55,871 nt of DNA, taken from the NCBI GenBank assembly GCA_938084135.1, contig CALKDS010000058.1, positions 1 through 55,871 on the forward strand. Reading direction: 5' to 3'. The position numbers were made by a program, and so were the translations under genes. The notes beneath the pieces were generated by a model. It was not told where the DNA came from and did no database searches. It worked only from the letters and a program-made list of their open reading frames with translations. Each line of letters opens with the position of its first letter. Position 1 is the stretch's first letter. Shown in pieces: positions 27,823 to 37,077 of the stretch. This DNA comes from an uncultured Flavobacteriales bacterium (GTDB taxonomy: Bacteria > Bacteroidota > Bacteroidia > Flavobacteriales > Schleiferiaceae).

Positions 27823-29928
27823 TTATGCCACAGATCCCCATTTTATTTTGTGTCTGGAATATTCTGAAAACCTGTATCTTAATTTTTCATTATCTGCTTT
27901 TTCTAATTTAGGATCGTTTAGGACCAAAGATTCAGCAATTTTCCTAGACCATTCGATTAATTCGCCATCTTCAATAATATTGGCGATTTTGTAGTCTAGA
28001 GAACCACTTTGGCGGGTACCCATAACTTCTCCTGGCCCTCGGAGTTTCATATCAACATTGGCTATTTCGAATCCATCATTGGTTTTACATAATGTATCAA
28101 TTCGTATTTGACCATTGTCACTTAGTTTATCCCCGGTAATTAATATACAGTATGATTTTTCCCCTCCTCGACCTACTCTTCCTCTTAATTGATGTAGCTG
28201 CGAAAGTCCAAATTTTTCGGCGTTTTCTATTATCATAACACTCGCATTCGGCACGTCTACGCCTACTTCAATTACTGTTGTAGATACCATTATTTGCGTT
28301 TCGCCATTAACAAATCTTTGCATTTCCCATTGTTTGTCTTCCGATTTCATTCGTCCATGAACAATTGATATTTCAAAATCGGGTCTTGGGAAATCTCTAA
28401 TTATACTCTCATAGCCATCCATTAAATCTTTAAAGTCAAGTTTTTCACTTTCTTCGATTAATGGATAAACTATATAAATCTGTCGACCTTTTAAAATTTC
28501 ATCTTTTATAAATCCCCATACTTGTAGACGATTATGATCTGTTCTATGTAATGTTTTTATCGACTTTCTTCCTGGAGGAAGTTCATCAATTATAGAAAGG
28601 TCTAGGTCTCCATAAATACTCATTGCCAATGTTCTTGGAATTGGGGTGGCTGTCATTACTAAAATATGTGGAGATGGATTATTTTTTTTCCGGAGTTTGG
28701 CTCTTTGCCCAACTCCAAATTTATGCTGTTCATCAATGATTGCAATTCCTAAATTTTTGAAAATAACAGGATCTTCTATTAATGCATGAGTCCCTACAAG
28801 TATATCAATATCTCCTGACTCAAGATTTTTAAAAATTATCTTTCTTGCAGATTTTTTAACAGATCCAGTTAAAAGATTAATAGTTATGCCAAGTTTTTCT
28901 GCCCATGGTGTTAAACTAGAATAATGTTGCTGCGCCAAAATTTCTGTCGGGGCCATCATTGCTGCTTGATATCCATTATCAACTGCCATTAGTATGGACA
29001 TAAATGCTACAAGTGTCTTTCCTGAGCCGACATCTCCTTGGATTAGACGGTTCATATGCAGACCAGACGCTGCATTTACCCTGATATCTTTTATTACCTT
29101 TTTTTGAGCATTCGTTAACTCAAATGGAAGAATGTTTTCGTAAAAATTATGAAAATTTGGCTTCAGCTTTGAAAATATAAACCCCCCATTTTGAGCAAGG
29201 TGACTCTTGCGTTTATACGCGAATATAAGCTGGTCTAAAAACACTTCTTCAAAAGCCAACCTTTCTCGCGCGATTGATAATCTCTTGGCATTTTTAGGAT
29301 AGTGCATTTCTTTTAAAGCCGCTCCTCTAGACGGCCAATTTTTATTTTTGACAATAGATTCAGGGAGCCAATTTAATTGAGGTCCACGAAAATAATTAAG
29401 AAGGTCTGAAATAAGTTTTGCCAGTCCTTTGCTATTTAATCCTGATGCGGATAATTTTTCAGTGGAAGAATAAACGGGATACATTCCTGAAAAACCATTT
29501 TTTTTAAATGATGTGATTGATTCCAATTCGGGATGGGACATACTGAAATTTCCCTTGAAATAGGAAATTCTACCATAGGCGATGACTTCATTCCCTGCAT
29601 TAATGGATTTCTGAATCCACTTAACTCCTTTAAACCAAATTAGTTCAATACTAGCATTATCCGAATTTAATTTAGCAGTCAGTCTTTTCTTTGGACCATG
29701 ACCAAGAAGTTTAATTTCTGATAAAACACCCTGCACCTGAATTTCAGCAGGACCTGGTGAAACTTCATTTGGTTGGTAAACTACTGATCGATCTATGTAT
29801 CTAAATGGAAAGTATTCAATAAGGTCTCCAAATGTTCTGATTCCTAGCTCAGAAGACATTAGTCCGGCCTTATATGGTCCAACACCCTTCAAATATGTCA
29901 GAGATGTAAATAAGTCATTCATCGCCAT
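27823..29928 (-). CDS. recG: ATP-dependent DNA helicase RecG
   Basis: LIQGDVGSGKTLVAFMSI, DEQHKFGVGQR, TATPIPRTLAMS, QLRGRVGRGGEKSYC. Start moved from the track TTG (29934) to ATG 29928. Confidence 0.96.
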   Translation of the reverse strand: MAMNDLFTSLTYLKGVGPYKAGLMSSELGIRTFGDLIEYFPFRYIDRSVVYQPNEVSPGPAEIQVQGVLSEIKLLGHGPKKRLTAKLNSDNASIELIWFKGVKWIQKSINAGNEVIAYGRISYFKGNFSMSHPELESITSFKKNGFSGMYPVYSSTEKLSASGLNSKGLAKLISDLLNYFRGPQLNWLPESIVKNKNWPSRGAALKEMHYPKNAKRLSIARERLAFEEVFLDQLIFAYKRKSHLAQNGGFIFSKLKPNFHNFYENILPFELTNAQKKVIKDIRVNAASGLHMNRLIQGDVGSGKTLVAFMSILMAVDNGYQAAMMAPTEILAQQHYSSLTPWAEKLGITINLLTGSVKKSARKIIFKNLESGDIDILVGTHALIEDPVIFKNLGIAIIDEQHKFGVGQRAKLRKKNNPSPHILVMTATPIPRTLAMSIYGDLDLSIIDELPPGRKSIKTLHRTDHNRLQVWGFIKDEILKGRQIYIVYPLIEESEKLDFKDLMDGYESIIRDFPRPDFEISIVHGRMKSEDKQWEMQRFVNGETQIMVSTTVIEVGVDVPNASVMIIENAEKFGLSQLHQLRGRVGRGGEKSYCILITGDKLSDNGQIRIDTLCKTNDGFEIANVDMKLRGPGEVMGTRQSGSLDYKIANIIEDGELIEWSRKIAESLVLNDPKLEKADNEKLRYRFSEYSRHKIKWGSVA

Positions 29929-29931
29929 ACT

Positions 29932-29939
29932 CAAAAATA
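29932..29939 (-). promoter_or_regulatory. -7 box TATTTTTG ending 3 nt before the recG ATG
   Basis: Exact TAnnTTTG. It overlaps the TTG listed as ORF start, favouring ATG 29928. Confidence 0.5.
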
Positions 29940-29958
29940 AGGTTAACTTATGGTCTGA

Positions 29959-31281
29959 ATGGAGTCAAGAGGTATACGTTCATCAGAATTTATTTTTTTT
30001 TTAGCGGATGGAGCTATTTTAATTGGTTCGTTTTTGCTTTGGGTGAATGTTCGACTTGGTAATTTATCTGTCAATAACCCTCTTTATTATGATCAATATT
30101 TGATATTATTTATTTTAGTTTTTGTTCTTTGGATCAGTTTTTCATTAGTTTTTAATGTTCATAAACTAAAGGTTGGAGTGGAGGTAAGAAGTGTTCTGTC
30201 TAGTTTTTATAGGATGGTATTTCTGCACATATCTACGATAGCTCTAGTTGTTTTTATTTTAAAGACCTCAATCTATTATTCCCGAATATTCTTGTTTTTA
30301 TTTGTGCTTTCATATTTATTTTTTGGTACAATCTTCCGCTTCTTTTGGATTTATGGATTGAGAAATTATCTTTTAAATAAAAACGCTTCAAAAATAATTG
30401 CAACTGTGGGCACTGGAAGTCAATGGGAAAGATTAGGTATTGAACTCAATCGTCATCCTGAGTATGGGTATAAAATTGGAAAAAGATTTGATGTTTTACC
30501 CACGGTGCAAGAATTATCAAATAAATATGAAGAATTATGGGTTTCACCTGAACAAATGCGCTCAGCATCAAGACTTGCTGATGAACTAGGTATCAGGCTG
30601 AGGTTAGTACCCGATTTGGGCGTTTTAGTTGCAAACCGTACACGGTTAACATCATTTGGTAATATTCCAATTATGGATATTCGTCCTGAACCTCTGAGCT
30701 TTTTCTTTTCCTCATTTATGAAGAGATTACTTGATGTTTTCATTTCATTTTTCGGCTTGTTATTTATTTTGTCATGGCTAACTCCTATTATAGGTATTCT
30801 GATTACGATTAATTCAAGAGGGCCCATATTTTATTCTCAAACTAGAGTGGGGATAGCTGGAAATAATTTCAGAATATGGAAGTTCAGAACTATGTATAAG
30901 GGTTCAGAAGAAGATATTCAGGCTAAATCAAAGGATAATCGCATTACTTTTTTAGGAAAAATATTAAGAAAAAATCATTTTGATGAGCTTCCCCAACTGT
31001 GGAATGTGTTTATTGGCACTATGAGTATAGTGGGCCCAAGGCCCCATATGCTATCGGATCATAGCGAATACACAAAAGCTATTAATAATTATGGGATAAG
31101 GCATTGGGTTCGGCCTGGAATGACAGGCTTAGCTCAGGCCCGAGGCTTAACCGGATCTAAAGATATAGAACTAATGGAGGAAAGAATTCGTGCTGACATA
31201 TATTATATCGAGAATTGGTCTTTTATTTTGGATTTGAAAATAATTGGTGCGACTCTTTTAGGAAAACAAAAATGGATTTAG
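29959..31281 (+). CDS. Exopolysaccharide-initiating polyprenyl glycosylphosphotransferase (WcaJ/WbaP-type)
   Basis: N-terminal TM helices; MKRLLDVFISFFGLLFILSWLTPIIG..GPIFYSQTRVGIAGNNFRIWKFRTM..RKNHFDELPQLWNVFIGTMSIVGPRPHM. Confidence 0.92.
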   Translation: MESRGIRSSEFIFFLADGAILIGSFLLWVNVRLGNLSVNNPLYYDQYLILFILVFVLWISFSLVFNVHKLKVGVEVRSVLSSFYRMVFLHISTIALVVFILKTSIYYSRIFLFLFVLSYLFFGTIFRFFWIYGLRNYLLNKNASKIIATVGTGSQWERLGIELNRHPEYGYKIGKRFDVLPTVQELSNKYEELWVSPEQMRSASRLADELGIRLRLVPDLGVLVANRTRLTSFGNIPIMDIRPEPLSFFFSSFMKRLLDVFISFFGLLFILSWLTPIIGILITINSRGPIFYSQTRVGIAGNNFRIWKFRTMYKGSEEDIQAKSKDNRITFLGKILRKNHFDELPQLWNVFIGTMSIVGPRPHMLSDHSEYTKAINNYGIRHWVRPGMTGLAQARGLTGSKDIELMEERIRADIYYIENWSFILDLKIIGATLLGKQKWI

Positions 31282-31282
31282 T

Positions 31283-33454
31283 TTAAGGTTTTTTCAAAGC
31301 TAAATATTCGGCAACTTCGGTGTATTTTTCTGTGATTTCATTCCAATTATGTGTTTTTAGTTTATCCTTCCAATCTTGGTCAATGGAGTTTCTCTTGAGC
31401 CAAATCTTTTTTAAGGCAGGATTAGAGGTATTGAAATAAACACCTTTACTTCCGAGGACAGATCTATTGAATATATTATCATGGGCCACAATTTTGCAAT
31501 CAGCTGACATAGCTTGAAGAAGCCCAGGATTTGTCCCGCCAACACTATGTCCGTGAATATATATTGATGAACCCTGCCTCAGGGCTTGGGTTATGATTGG
31601 ATCATATTCACTTTCAATTTGGACAAAATTCAAATTCCCGTGAAATAAGTTTAAAATATTCTGACTGTATCGAGTACTCCAATTGCCAACTATTGCGATA
31701 GGAGTTTCATCGATTAGCTCAGTCAGAATTTCAAGAATATTATTTTCAGGGACTAGTCTACAAATTATTAGTGCATATTTATCTTTTCTTAGGCCAAATT
31801 TTATTAGAATATCATGAAGTTCTTCTTTATTTAGTTTTTTTTGAACCTCTGTGCCATATGATATTTCGCGAATGGGCTTCTCGTAGTTTCTATTGCAATA
31901 ATCTGTTATTCCAGGATTGTCAGAAATAATTATCTCTGACGATTTTACTGCTAATTGCTCTGATAATTTCAGATAATTTCGTACGATACGCGAGTATTTA
32001 CCCCGTTTCCATTCAATTCCATCTAGGTGAACTGCTACATTGGTGCGGTAAAACCATTTTTGAAATAGTAAGGAAGGAGAGGAGCTAGTTGTCCCAAGGG
32101 TTATGTGTGAATCAGGTTTCCACTGATTAATGGATCTTATGCTGATCCAGTCATATATGAATTGTGCAAATGGCCCCATTAGTGTCTCGGGATCCCAATG
32201 AAATTTTCTTAGAATTCCAGGGTATTGGTAATCAGGTTTAGGATGTTTTGATGAGGTACTAACCCAAACTCGATTTCCTGTATCTGATAGCCTTCTGGAA
32301 ACATGGTCAACCATTTCTTCAAACCCTCCATATCTATTAGGCATTCCCCGAGATCCACTCAATGCTATGAATCGGGTTTTAATGGAATAAATATTCTCTA
32401 AACTTTCAGCAGCTTTATGCCATGAGTATTTATCAAGTGATGCATTTTCTTTTGGGTTCTTATGCGCTGATAAAACCGAGTTTGCAATTTGCTCGGCAGC
32501 TGGCATACATAGAAAAACATGTTTTTCGAGTTCTTTGGAGCTTTCAGCATTTTCAGAGAGAATCACTTGGCATTTAGCCTGCAGACCTTCAATTGATGTC
32601 AATCCAAAAGTTTCAAATAATGATGGAATAATTACTCCATATGTTTTCGATAATAATTCAGGTGTTTCCTCACTTTTAATAGCTCTTTTCCAAGAGACTT
32701 TTGCCCCTTGATTTTGCGCTTCTTTTATTGCAAGTTTAAAAGCTTGAGTATATTTTTTATGGTTTGACCCTTCGTCTCCAATTATTGTTAAAGGTTCTGC
32801 AAAACCGCTCTTATGTAGTATTTTCCAAGCATTAATTGCTTCAATTTGATTTTTGATCCCTTCTATTCTTCCCAGAACCACGTAGCCATTACGTTTTTTT
32901 TGATTAGCTACTGATAAGTGCTCTAATCCCGGAGGCACAACTTTGACACTATTCCCTAAACCTGTTATTCGTTTTATTCTATGGGCTTCTGCAGATGTAG
33001 TGGTTAGAATATGATCTGCTGTCCAGGTAAACTTTAATAATGGATTTTTTAAAAAAATTAACCCTATTGCCGGCCATCGATCTTTACCTAAAAGTGCCCT
33101 AAGGAAAACTTTAATATTTTCTTGAATTTGATAAGGTAAATATTTCCATATAAAACCTCTTTTTATTTCATATTCTTTGTAGTCGACTAATATAGAGGAT
33201 ATGACCCACTTGATTTGTGGATATTTTTTTCGAATTTGATAACAATGATATTGGTCAACATATCGCCCCAAGTTTATTGAGTGAATCACATCATATTTAG
33301 ATCTGCGTATTTCTTTATTTAATTTGCTTACAGAAAGAATCAGTATAACATTATGCCCTCTTTTTTTAAGAGCCTTTATAGTCTCTAAAACTTGAACTGT
33401 ATCTCCACCAGATTGATCAAGTAAAGTTTTTCTTGCAAAGAATATGACATTCAC
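31283..33454 (-). CDS. Fused glycosyltransferase: N-terminal GT4-type module plus C-terminal DUF1972/GT4-type module
   Basis: N-half PSLFETFGLTSIEGLQAKCQVILSENAES (GT4-like); C-half starts at about residue 361 with RFIALSGSRGMPNRYGGFEEMVDHVSRRL, typical of the N-terminus of DUF1972 glycosyltransferases. One uninterrupted 723-aa frame, GTG start. Confidence 0.85.
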   Translation of the reverse strand: MNVIFFARKTLLDQSGGDTVQVLETIKALKKRGHNVILILSVSKLNKEIRRSKYDVIHSINLGRYVDQYHCYQIRKKYPQIKWVISSILVDYKEYEIKRGFIWKYLPYQIQENIKVFLRALLGKDRWPAIGLIFLKNPLLKFTWTADHILTTTSAEAHRIKRITGLGNSVKVVPPGLEHLSVANQKKRNGYVVLGRIEGIKNQIEAINAWKILHKSGFAEPLTIIGDEGSNHKKYTQAFKLAIKEAQNQGAKVSWKRAIKSEETPELLSKTYGVIIPSLFETFGLTSIEGLQAKCQVILSENAESSKELEKHVFLCMPAAEQIANSVLSAHKNPKENASLDKYSWHKAAESLENIYSIKTRFIALSGSRGMPNRYGGFEEMVDHVSRRLSDTGNRVWVSTSSKHPKPDYQYPGILRKFHWDPETLMGPFAQFIYDWISIRSINQWKPDSHITLGTTSSSPSLLFQKWFYRTNVAVHLDGIEWKRGKYSRIVRNYLKLSEQLAVKSSEIIISDNPGITDYCNRNYEKPIREISYGTEVQKKLNKEELHDILIKFGLRKDKYALIICRLVPENNILEILTELIDETPIAIVGNWSTRYSQNILNLFHGNLNFVQIESEYDPIITQALRQGSSIYIHGHSVGGTNPGLLQAMSADCKIVAHDNIFNRSVLGSKGVYFNTSNPALKKIWLKRNSIDQDWKDKLKTHNWNEITEKYTEVAEYLALKKP

Positions 33455-33518
33455 ACAATAAATGTACTGCTCTTAAATTGTACCTTGGTCCAAATAACGA
33501 GTTAAAATTAATTCTATC

Positions 33519-33752
33519 ATGGCGATTCCTAAATTTTTGGTTGGAGACAATACTGATCAGCCTGAAAACGTATACATTATTCATACTGAATATCCAAGAT
33601 TTGTAATAGACCTGGACACTGACGAAGTAGAGTGGCTAGACCAAATTGGAGGCGAGGATGAGACTGAATTGACGGATGAGATGAATCGTCTGTTAGATGA
33701 GGCAAATACATTCTATATCAGAGAAGTGGATCGTTACGAGTCCATGGATTGA
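33519..33752 (+). CDS. Small acidic protein of unknown function (77 aa)
   Basis: ORF MAIPKFLVGDNTDQPENVYIIHTEYPRFVIDLDTDEVEWLDQIGGEDETELTDEM.., directly coupled to the downstream MATE gene (TGATG). I recall similar flavobacterial hypotheticals but could not check. Confidence 0.8.
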   Translation: MAIPKFLVGDNTDQPENVYIIHTEYPRFVIDLDTDEVEWLDQIGGEDETELTDEMNRLLDEANTFYIREVDRYESMD

Positions 33753-35086
33753 TGTCTAAAATATTCCAATGGCGAGAAAATGTACCATTGGCTCTTCCGG
33801 TGATTATTGGTCAATTAGGGCATATTGTTACATCTGTCGCAGATTCAATTATGGTTGGTCAATTGGGTGTTGTTTCACTTGCGGCAGTCTCTTTAGCTGG
33901 ATCCATAACCTCTGTTCCTCTTGTTTTTGGGATTGGAGTGGCATATGGTTTAACTCCTTTGGTTGCCAGGGCATATGGTCAAAAAAGATGGGGTAAGGCA
34001 TATCGATTACTTAAGAATTCTACTTTAGTCAATCTTTTGACTTCCATAATAATGTTTCTTTTTGCTTGGCTATTGTTTCTTTTTGTTCAAAAGACCAATC
34101 AATCGATTGAAGTTATTGAAGAGAGTAGGGTTTATTTAATTTTAATTATGGTTTCATACATTCCATTTATGCTTTTTCTTTCTGGTAAGCAGTATCTGGA
34201 AGGTATGGCCGATACTAAAACTCCGATGAGAATAAGTTTGATTGGTAACTTAGTGAATGTATTACTCAACGGAGTATTAATATTTGGATTATTTTCTTTT
34301 CCCGTTTTAGGAATATTAGGTGCCGGTATTGCTACAATAATTGCAAGAATTATTATGGCAATTCATGTCTGGTATTTTGTTCTTGAAAAAAGAAATAATT
34401 ATAAAATAGTCCAGGACAACGTTATCATTTCAATCAGAGCAATTAGATCTTTATTAAAATTGGGTTTGCCATCAGGTTTACAATATGTATTTGAAGTCAG
34501 CGCATTTGCGGCAAGTGCTTGGATAATAGGTACATACGGACCTAGTCAGCTTGCTGCTCACCAAATAGCCATTAATCTTGCATCCGTATCATACATGGCA
34601 GCGACAGGATTAGGCGCAGCAGGAACAGTAAGAATGGGTCAATTACTAGGTGCAAAGAGAGGAGGGGAAGCTTTAAATGCAGGTAAGAGTTTATTTTCTC
34701 TAACAATAGCATTTATGATTTTTACGGGAATATTATTTTTTACCCTTCGAAATATTCTCCCTTCATTTTACACAACCGATATGGATGTAATTTCAGCAGC
34801 ATCTTCTTTATTAATAGTGGCGACAATTTTTCAAATAAGCGATGGACTTCAGGCTACAGCTTTGGGAGTCCTTCGGGGTATGCAAGATGTTAAGACCCCA
34901 ACAGTTATTTCCTTTGTTTCATATTATGTGATCGCTTTACCATTAGAATGGTTACTTGGAACTTATTTTAGTTGGGGAGCTATTGGGGTATGGGTGGCTT
35001 TAGCTATCGGTCTAACTTTAAGTGCATACTTATTAATAAGTAGATTTTATAATCAAATAGGAATTGTTGCCCTTAAGAATACTTAG
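33752..35086 (+). CDS. MATE family efflux transporter
   Basis: 12-TM type; LALPVIIGQLGHIVTSVADSIMVGQLGVVSLAAVSLAGS..GIGVAYGLTPLVARAYGQK. Confidence 0.95.
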   Translation: MSKIFQWRENVPLALPVIIGQLGHIVTSVADSIMVGQLGVVSLAAVSLAGSITSVPLVFGIGVAYGLTPLVARAYGQKRWGKAYRLLKNSTLVNLLTSIIMFLFAWLLFLFVQKTNQSIEVIEESRVYLILIMVSYIPFMLFLSGKQYLEGMADTKTPMRISLIGNLVNVLLNGVLIFGLFSFPVLGILGAGIATIIARIIMAIHVWYFVLEKRNNYKIVQDNVIISIRAIRSLLKLGLPSGLQYVFEVSAFAASAWIIGTYGPSQLAAHQIAINLASVSYMAATGLGAAGTVRMGQLLGAKRGGEALNAGKSLFSLTIAFMIFTGILFFTLRNILPSFYTTDMDVISAASSLLIVATIFQISDGLQATALGVLRGMQDVKTPTVISFVSYYVIALPLEWLLGTYFSWGAIGVWVALAIGLTLSAYLLISRFYNQIGIVALKNT

Positions 35087-36227
35087 AGGCCTCTTCTGCT
35101 AAAACAGGATTTGATCCTAAGATATGCAGTCTCTCAACTACATTTCTTAGCTCTCTTACATTACCGGTCCAGTTCGCTGATGTTAAATGATCTATAGCTT
35201 CTTTTGAGAATGTCTTTTTCCCGAAACCTTGGTTTGTGAGACTTTTTAAAAAATGATCAATTAGATCTGGAATATCCTGACGTCTCTTATTCAGAGATGG
35301 AACATCGATTACAATCACGCTTAAACGGTGATAAAGATCTTCTCTAAATCTACCTGAGTTTATTTCTTCTTTAATATTTTTATTAGTAGCTGCAATAATT
35401 CGAACATTGACGGCTATAGATTTCCCTGAGCCGACAGGTGTTATTTGGTTTTCTTGAAGAGCGCGTAAAACTTTTGCCTGGGCAGAAAGACTCATGTCAC
35501 CGATTTCATCTAAAAACAAGGTTCCACCATGTGCCAATTCGAATTTTCCTTTCCGGTCTTTTATTGCAGAAGTAAATGAACCTTTTATGTGTCCGAATAA
35601 TTCAGACTCGATCAATTCTGAGGGGATTGCAGCGCAATTAACCTCAACAAAAGACTGTTTTGACCGAGCACTGAGTTGATGCAATTGATTTGCAACAATT
35701 TCTTTTCCTGAACCATTTGGGCCGCTTATTAAAACACGTGCATCTGTTGGGGCCACTTTTTTGATCATATTTCTAACAATCTCTAAAGACCTAGATGTCC
35801 CAATCATGGCGAATTTGCTATCAACTTTTTTACGCAAACGTTTATTTTCCTGTAACAAGACTTTTCGATCAATAGCCTGTCTAATCGTTGTCACAAGTCT
35901 ATTTAAATCTGGTGGTTTGGCTATGTAGTCATAAGCGCCTTTTCGGATACATGCTACTGCTGTATCAATATCTCCATGACCAGAGATCATAACGGTAGGG
36001 GTGTCTCCATAATTCTCCATTATGAACTCTAATACTTCTATACCGTCTTTTTTGGGCATTTTGATATCACAAAGAACTAAATCGAAAGTATGATCATTTA
36101 ATTGGCTCAAACCAATCTCGCCGTCTTCAGCTTCAAATATCTCATGCGAGTTATCCTCATTCACAAGAATATTCTTGAGAACATTCCGAATTGCTTTTTC
36201 GTCTTCTACGATTAGTATGCGCGCCAT
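35073..36227 (-). CDS. NtrC-type response regulator (receiver plus sigma-54 AAA+ domain, no visible C-terminal HTH)
   Basis: Receiver DLVLCDIKMPKKDG; AAA+ SGPNGSGKEIVANQLHQLS, GESELFGH-type motif ESELFGHIKGSFTSA, GGTLFLDEIGDMS. Ends about 12 residues after the lid motif GNVRELRNVVERL. Confidence 0.9.
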   Translation of the reverse strand: MARILIVEDEKAIRNVLKNILVNEDNSHEIFEAEDGEIGLSQLNDHTFDLVLCDIKMPKKDGIEVLEFIMENYGDTPTVMISGHGDIDTAVACIRKGAYDYIAKPPDLNRLVTTIRQAIDRKVLLQENKRLRKKVDSKFAMIGTSRSLEIVRNMIKKVAPTDARVLISGPNGSGKEIVANQLHQLSARSKQSFVEVNCAAIPSELIESELFGHIKGSFTSAIKDRKGKFELAHGGTLFLDEIGDMSLSAQAKVLRALQENQITPVGSGKSIAVNVRIIAATNKNIKEEINSGRFREDLYHRLSVIVIDVPSLNKRRQDIPDLIDHFLKSLTNQGFGKKTFSKEAIDHLTSANWTGNVRELRNVVERLHILGSNPVLAEEASKYS

Positions 36228-36236
36228 GAATAATTC

Positions 36237-37070
36237 TTATTTGTTATGCATCCACACATCCATTTGAGGAAAGGCGATGGTGATATTATTCTCCCTGAAG
36301 GCTTCATCAATTGAGTATCTCAATTCTGATTTTGTAAATTCTATTCTAAACAAGTTTGAACTGTGAAAATTAGCATTGAATTCTAAAGAGCTGCTTCCGA
36401 AGTTAGTGAATTGAATTGACGGTGCCGGTTTTGCATGAACATCATGATGCTCTTTGAGACATTTTATTAAAACTTCTTCGACAAGTCGAGTATCCGAACC
36501 ATATGCAACTCCAACAGCAATATGAAAACGTGTCGATTTGTTTTGGTGACTCCAATTGATAACTCCTTGATTCGTTAATTTACTATTTGGTAGAATTACT
36601 GAAATATCATCTCGAGTGGAGATTTTGGTTGTTCGAAGTCCCAACTCCTTAACTATCCCTATCATTCCATCAATTTCGATAATATCTCCTGCAGAGATAC
36701 TTCTTTCAGTAAGCAATATGATTCCCGAGATAAAGTCTCTAAATGTATCTTGTAACCCTAGACCTAATCCAACAAAAAGAGCAGTTGAATATGCCAAGAT
36801 CACTGTAATCTCTATCCCCGAAAAGTCAAGAGTGAATAGTATCGTTATGATCCAAATGAAATAATTTAATAATTGCCTTAATGAATACGCGGTTCCATGA
36901 TCGACCCTTTTTCGAGATACTGCTCGAGTAAATATTCGCTTGATAGAATATGTTATTAATCTTGCAAATGAGAGAATAACAAAGACTTGAATAATGTCGA
37001 ATAGCGTTACACTGATGCTATCATATTTGAAAAGCACTAGTTCAAGAAAGTTAGAAAAGGTCATATTCAT
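36237..37070 (-). CDS. mscS: MscS family mechanosensitive ion channel
   Basis: ALFVGLGLGLQDTFRDFISGIILLTERSISAGDIIEIDGMIGIVKELGLRTTKISTRDD. Confidence 0.92.
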   Translation of the reverse strand: MNMTFSNFLELVLFKYDSISVTLFDIIQVFVILSFARLITYSIKRIFTRAVSRKRVDHGTAYSLRQLLNYFIWIITILFTLDFSGIEITVILAYSTALFVGLGLGLQDTFRDFISGIILLTERSISAGDIIEIDGMIGIVKELGLRTTKISTRDDISVILPNSKLTNQGVINWSHQNKSTRFHIAVGVAYGSDTRLVEEVLIKCLKEHHDVHAKPAPSIQFTNFGSSSLEFNANFHSSNLFRIEFTKSELRYSIDEAFRENNITIAFPQMDVWMHNK

Positions 37071-37077
37071 TTGTTTA

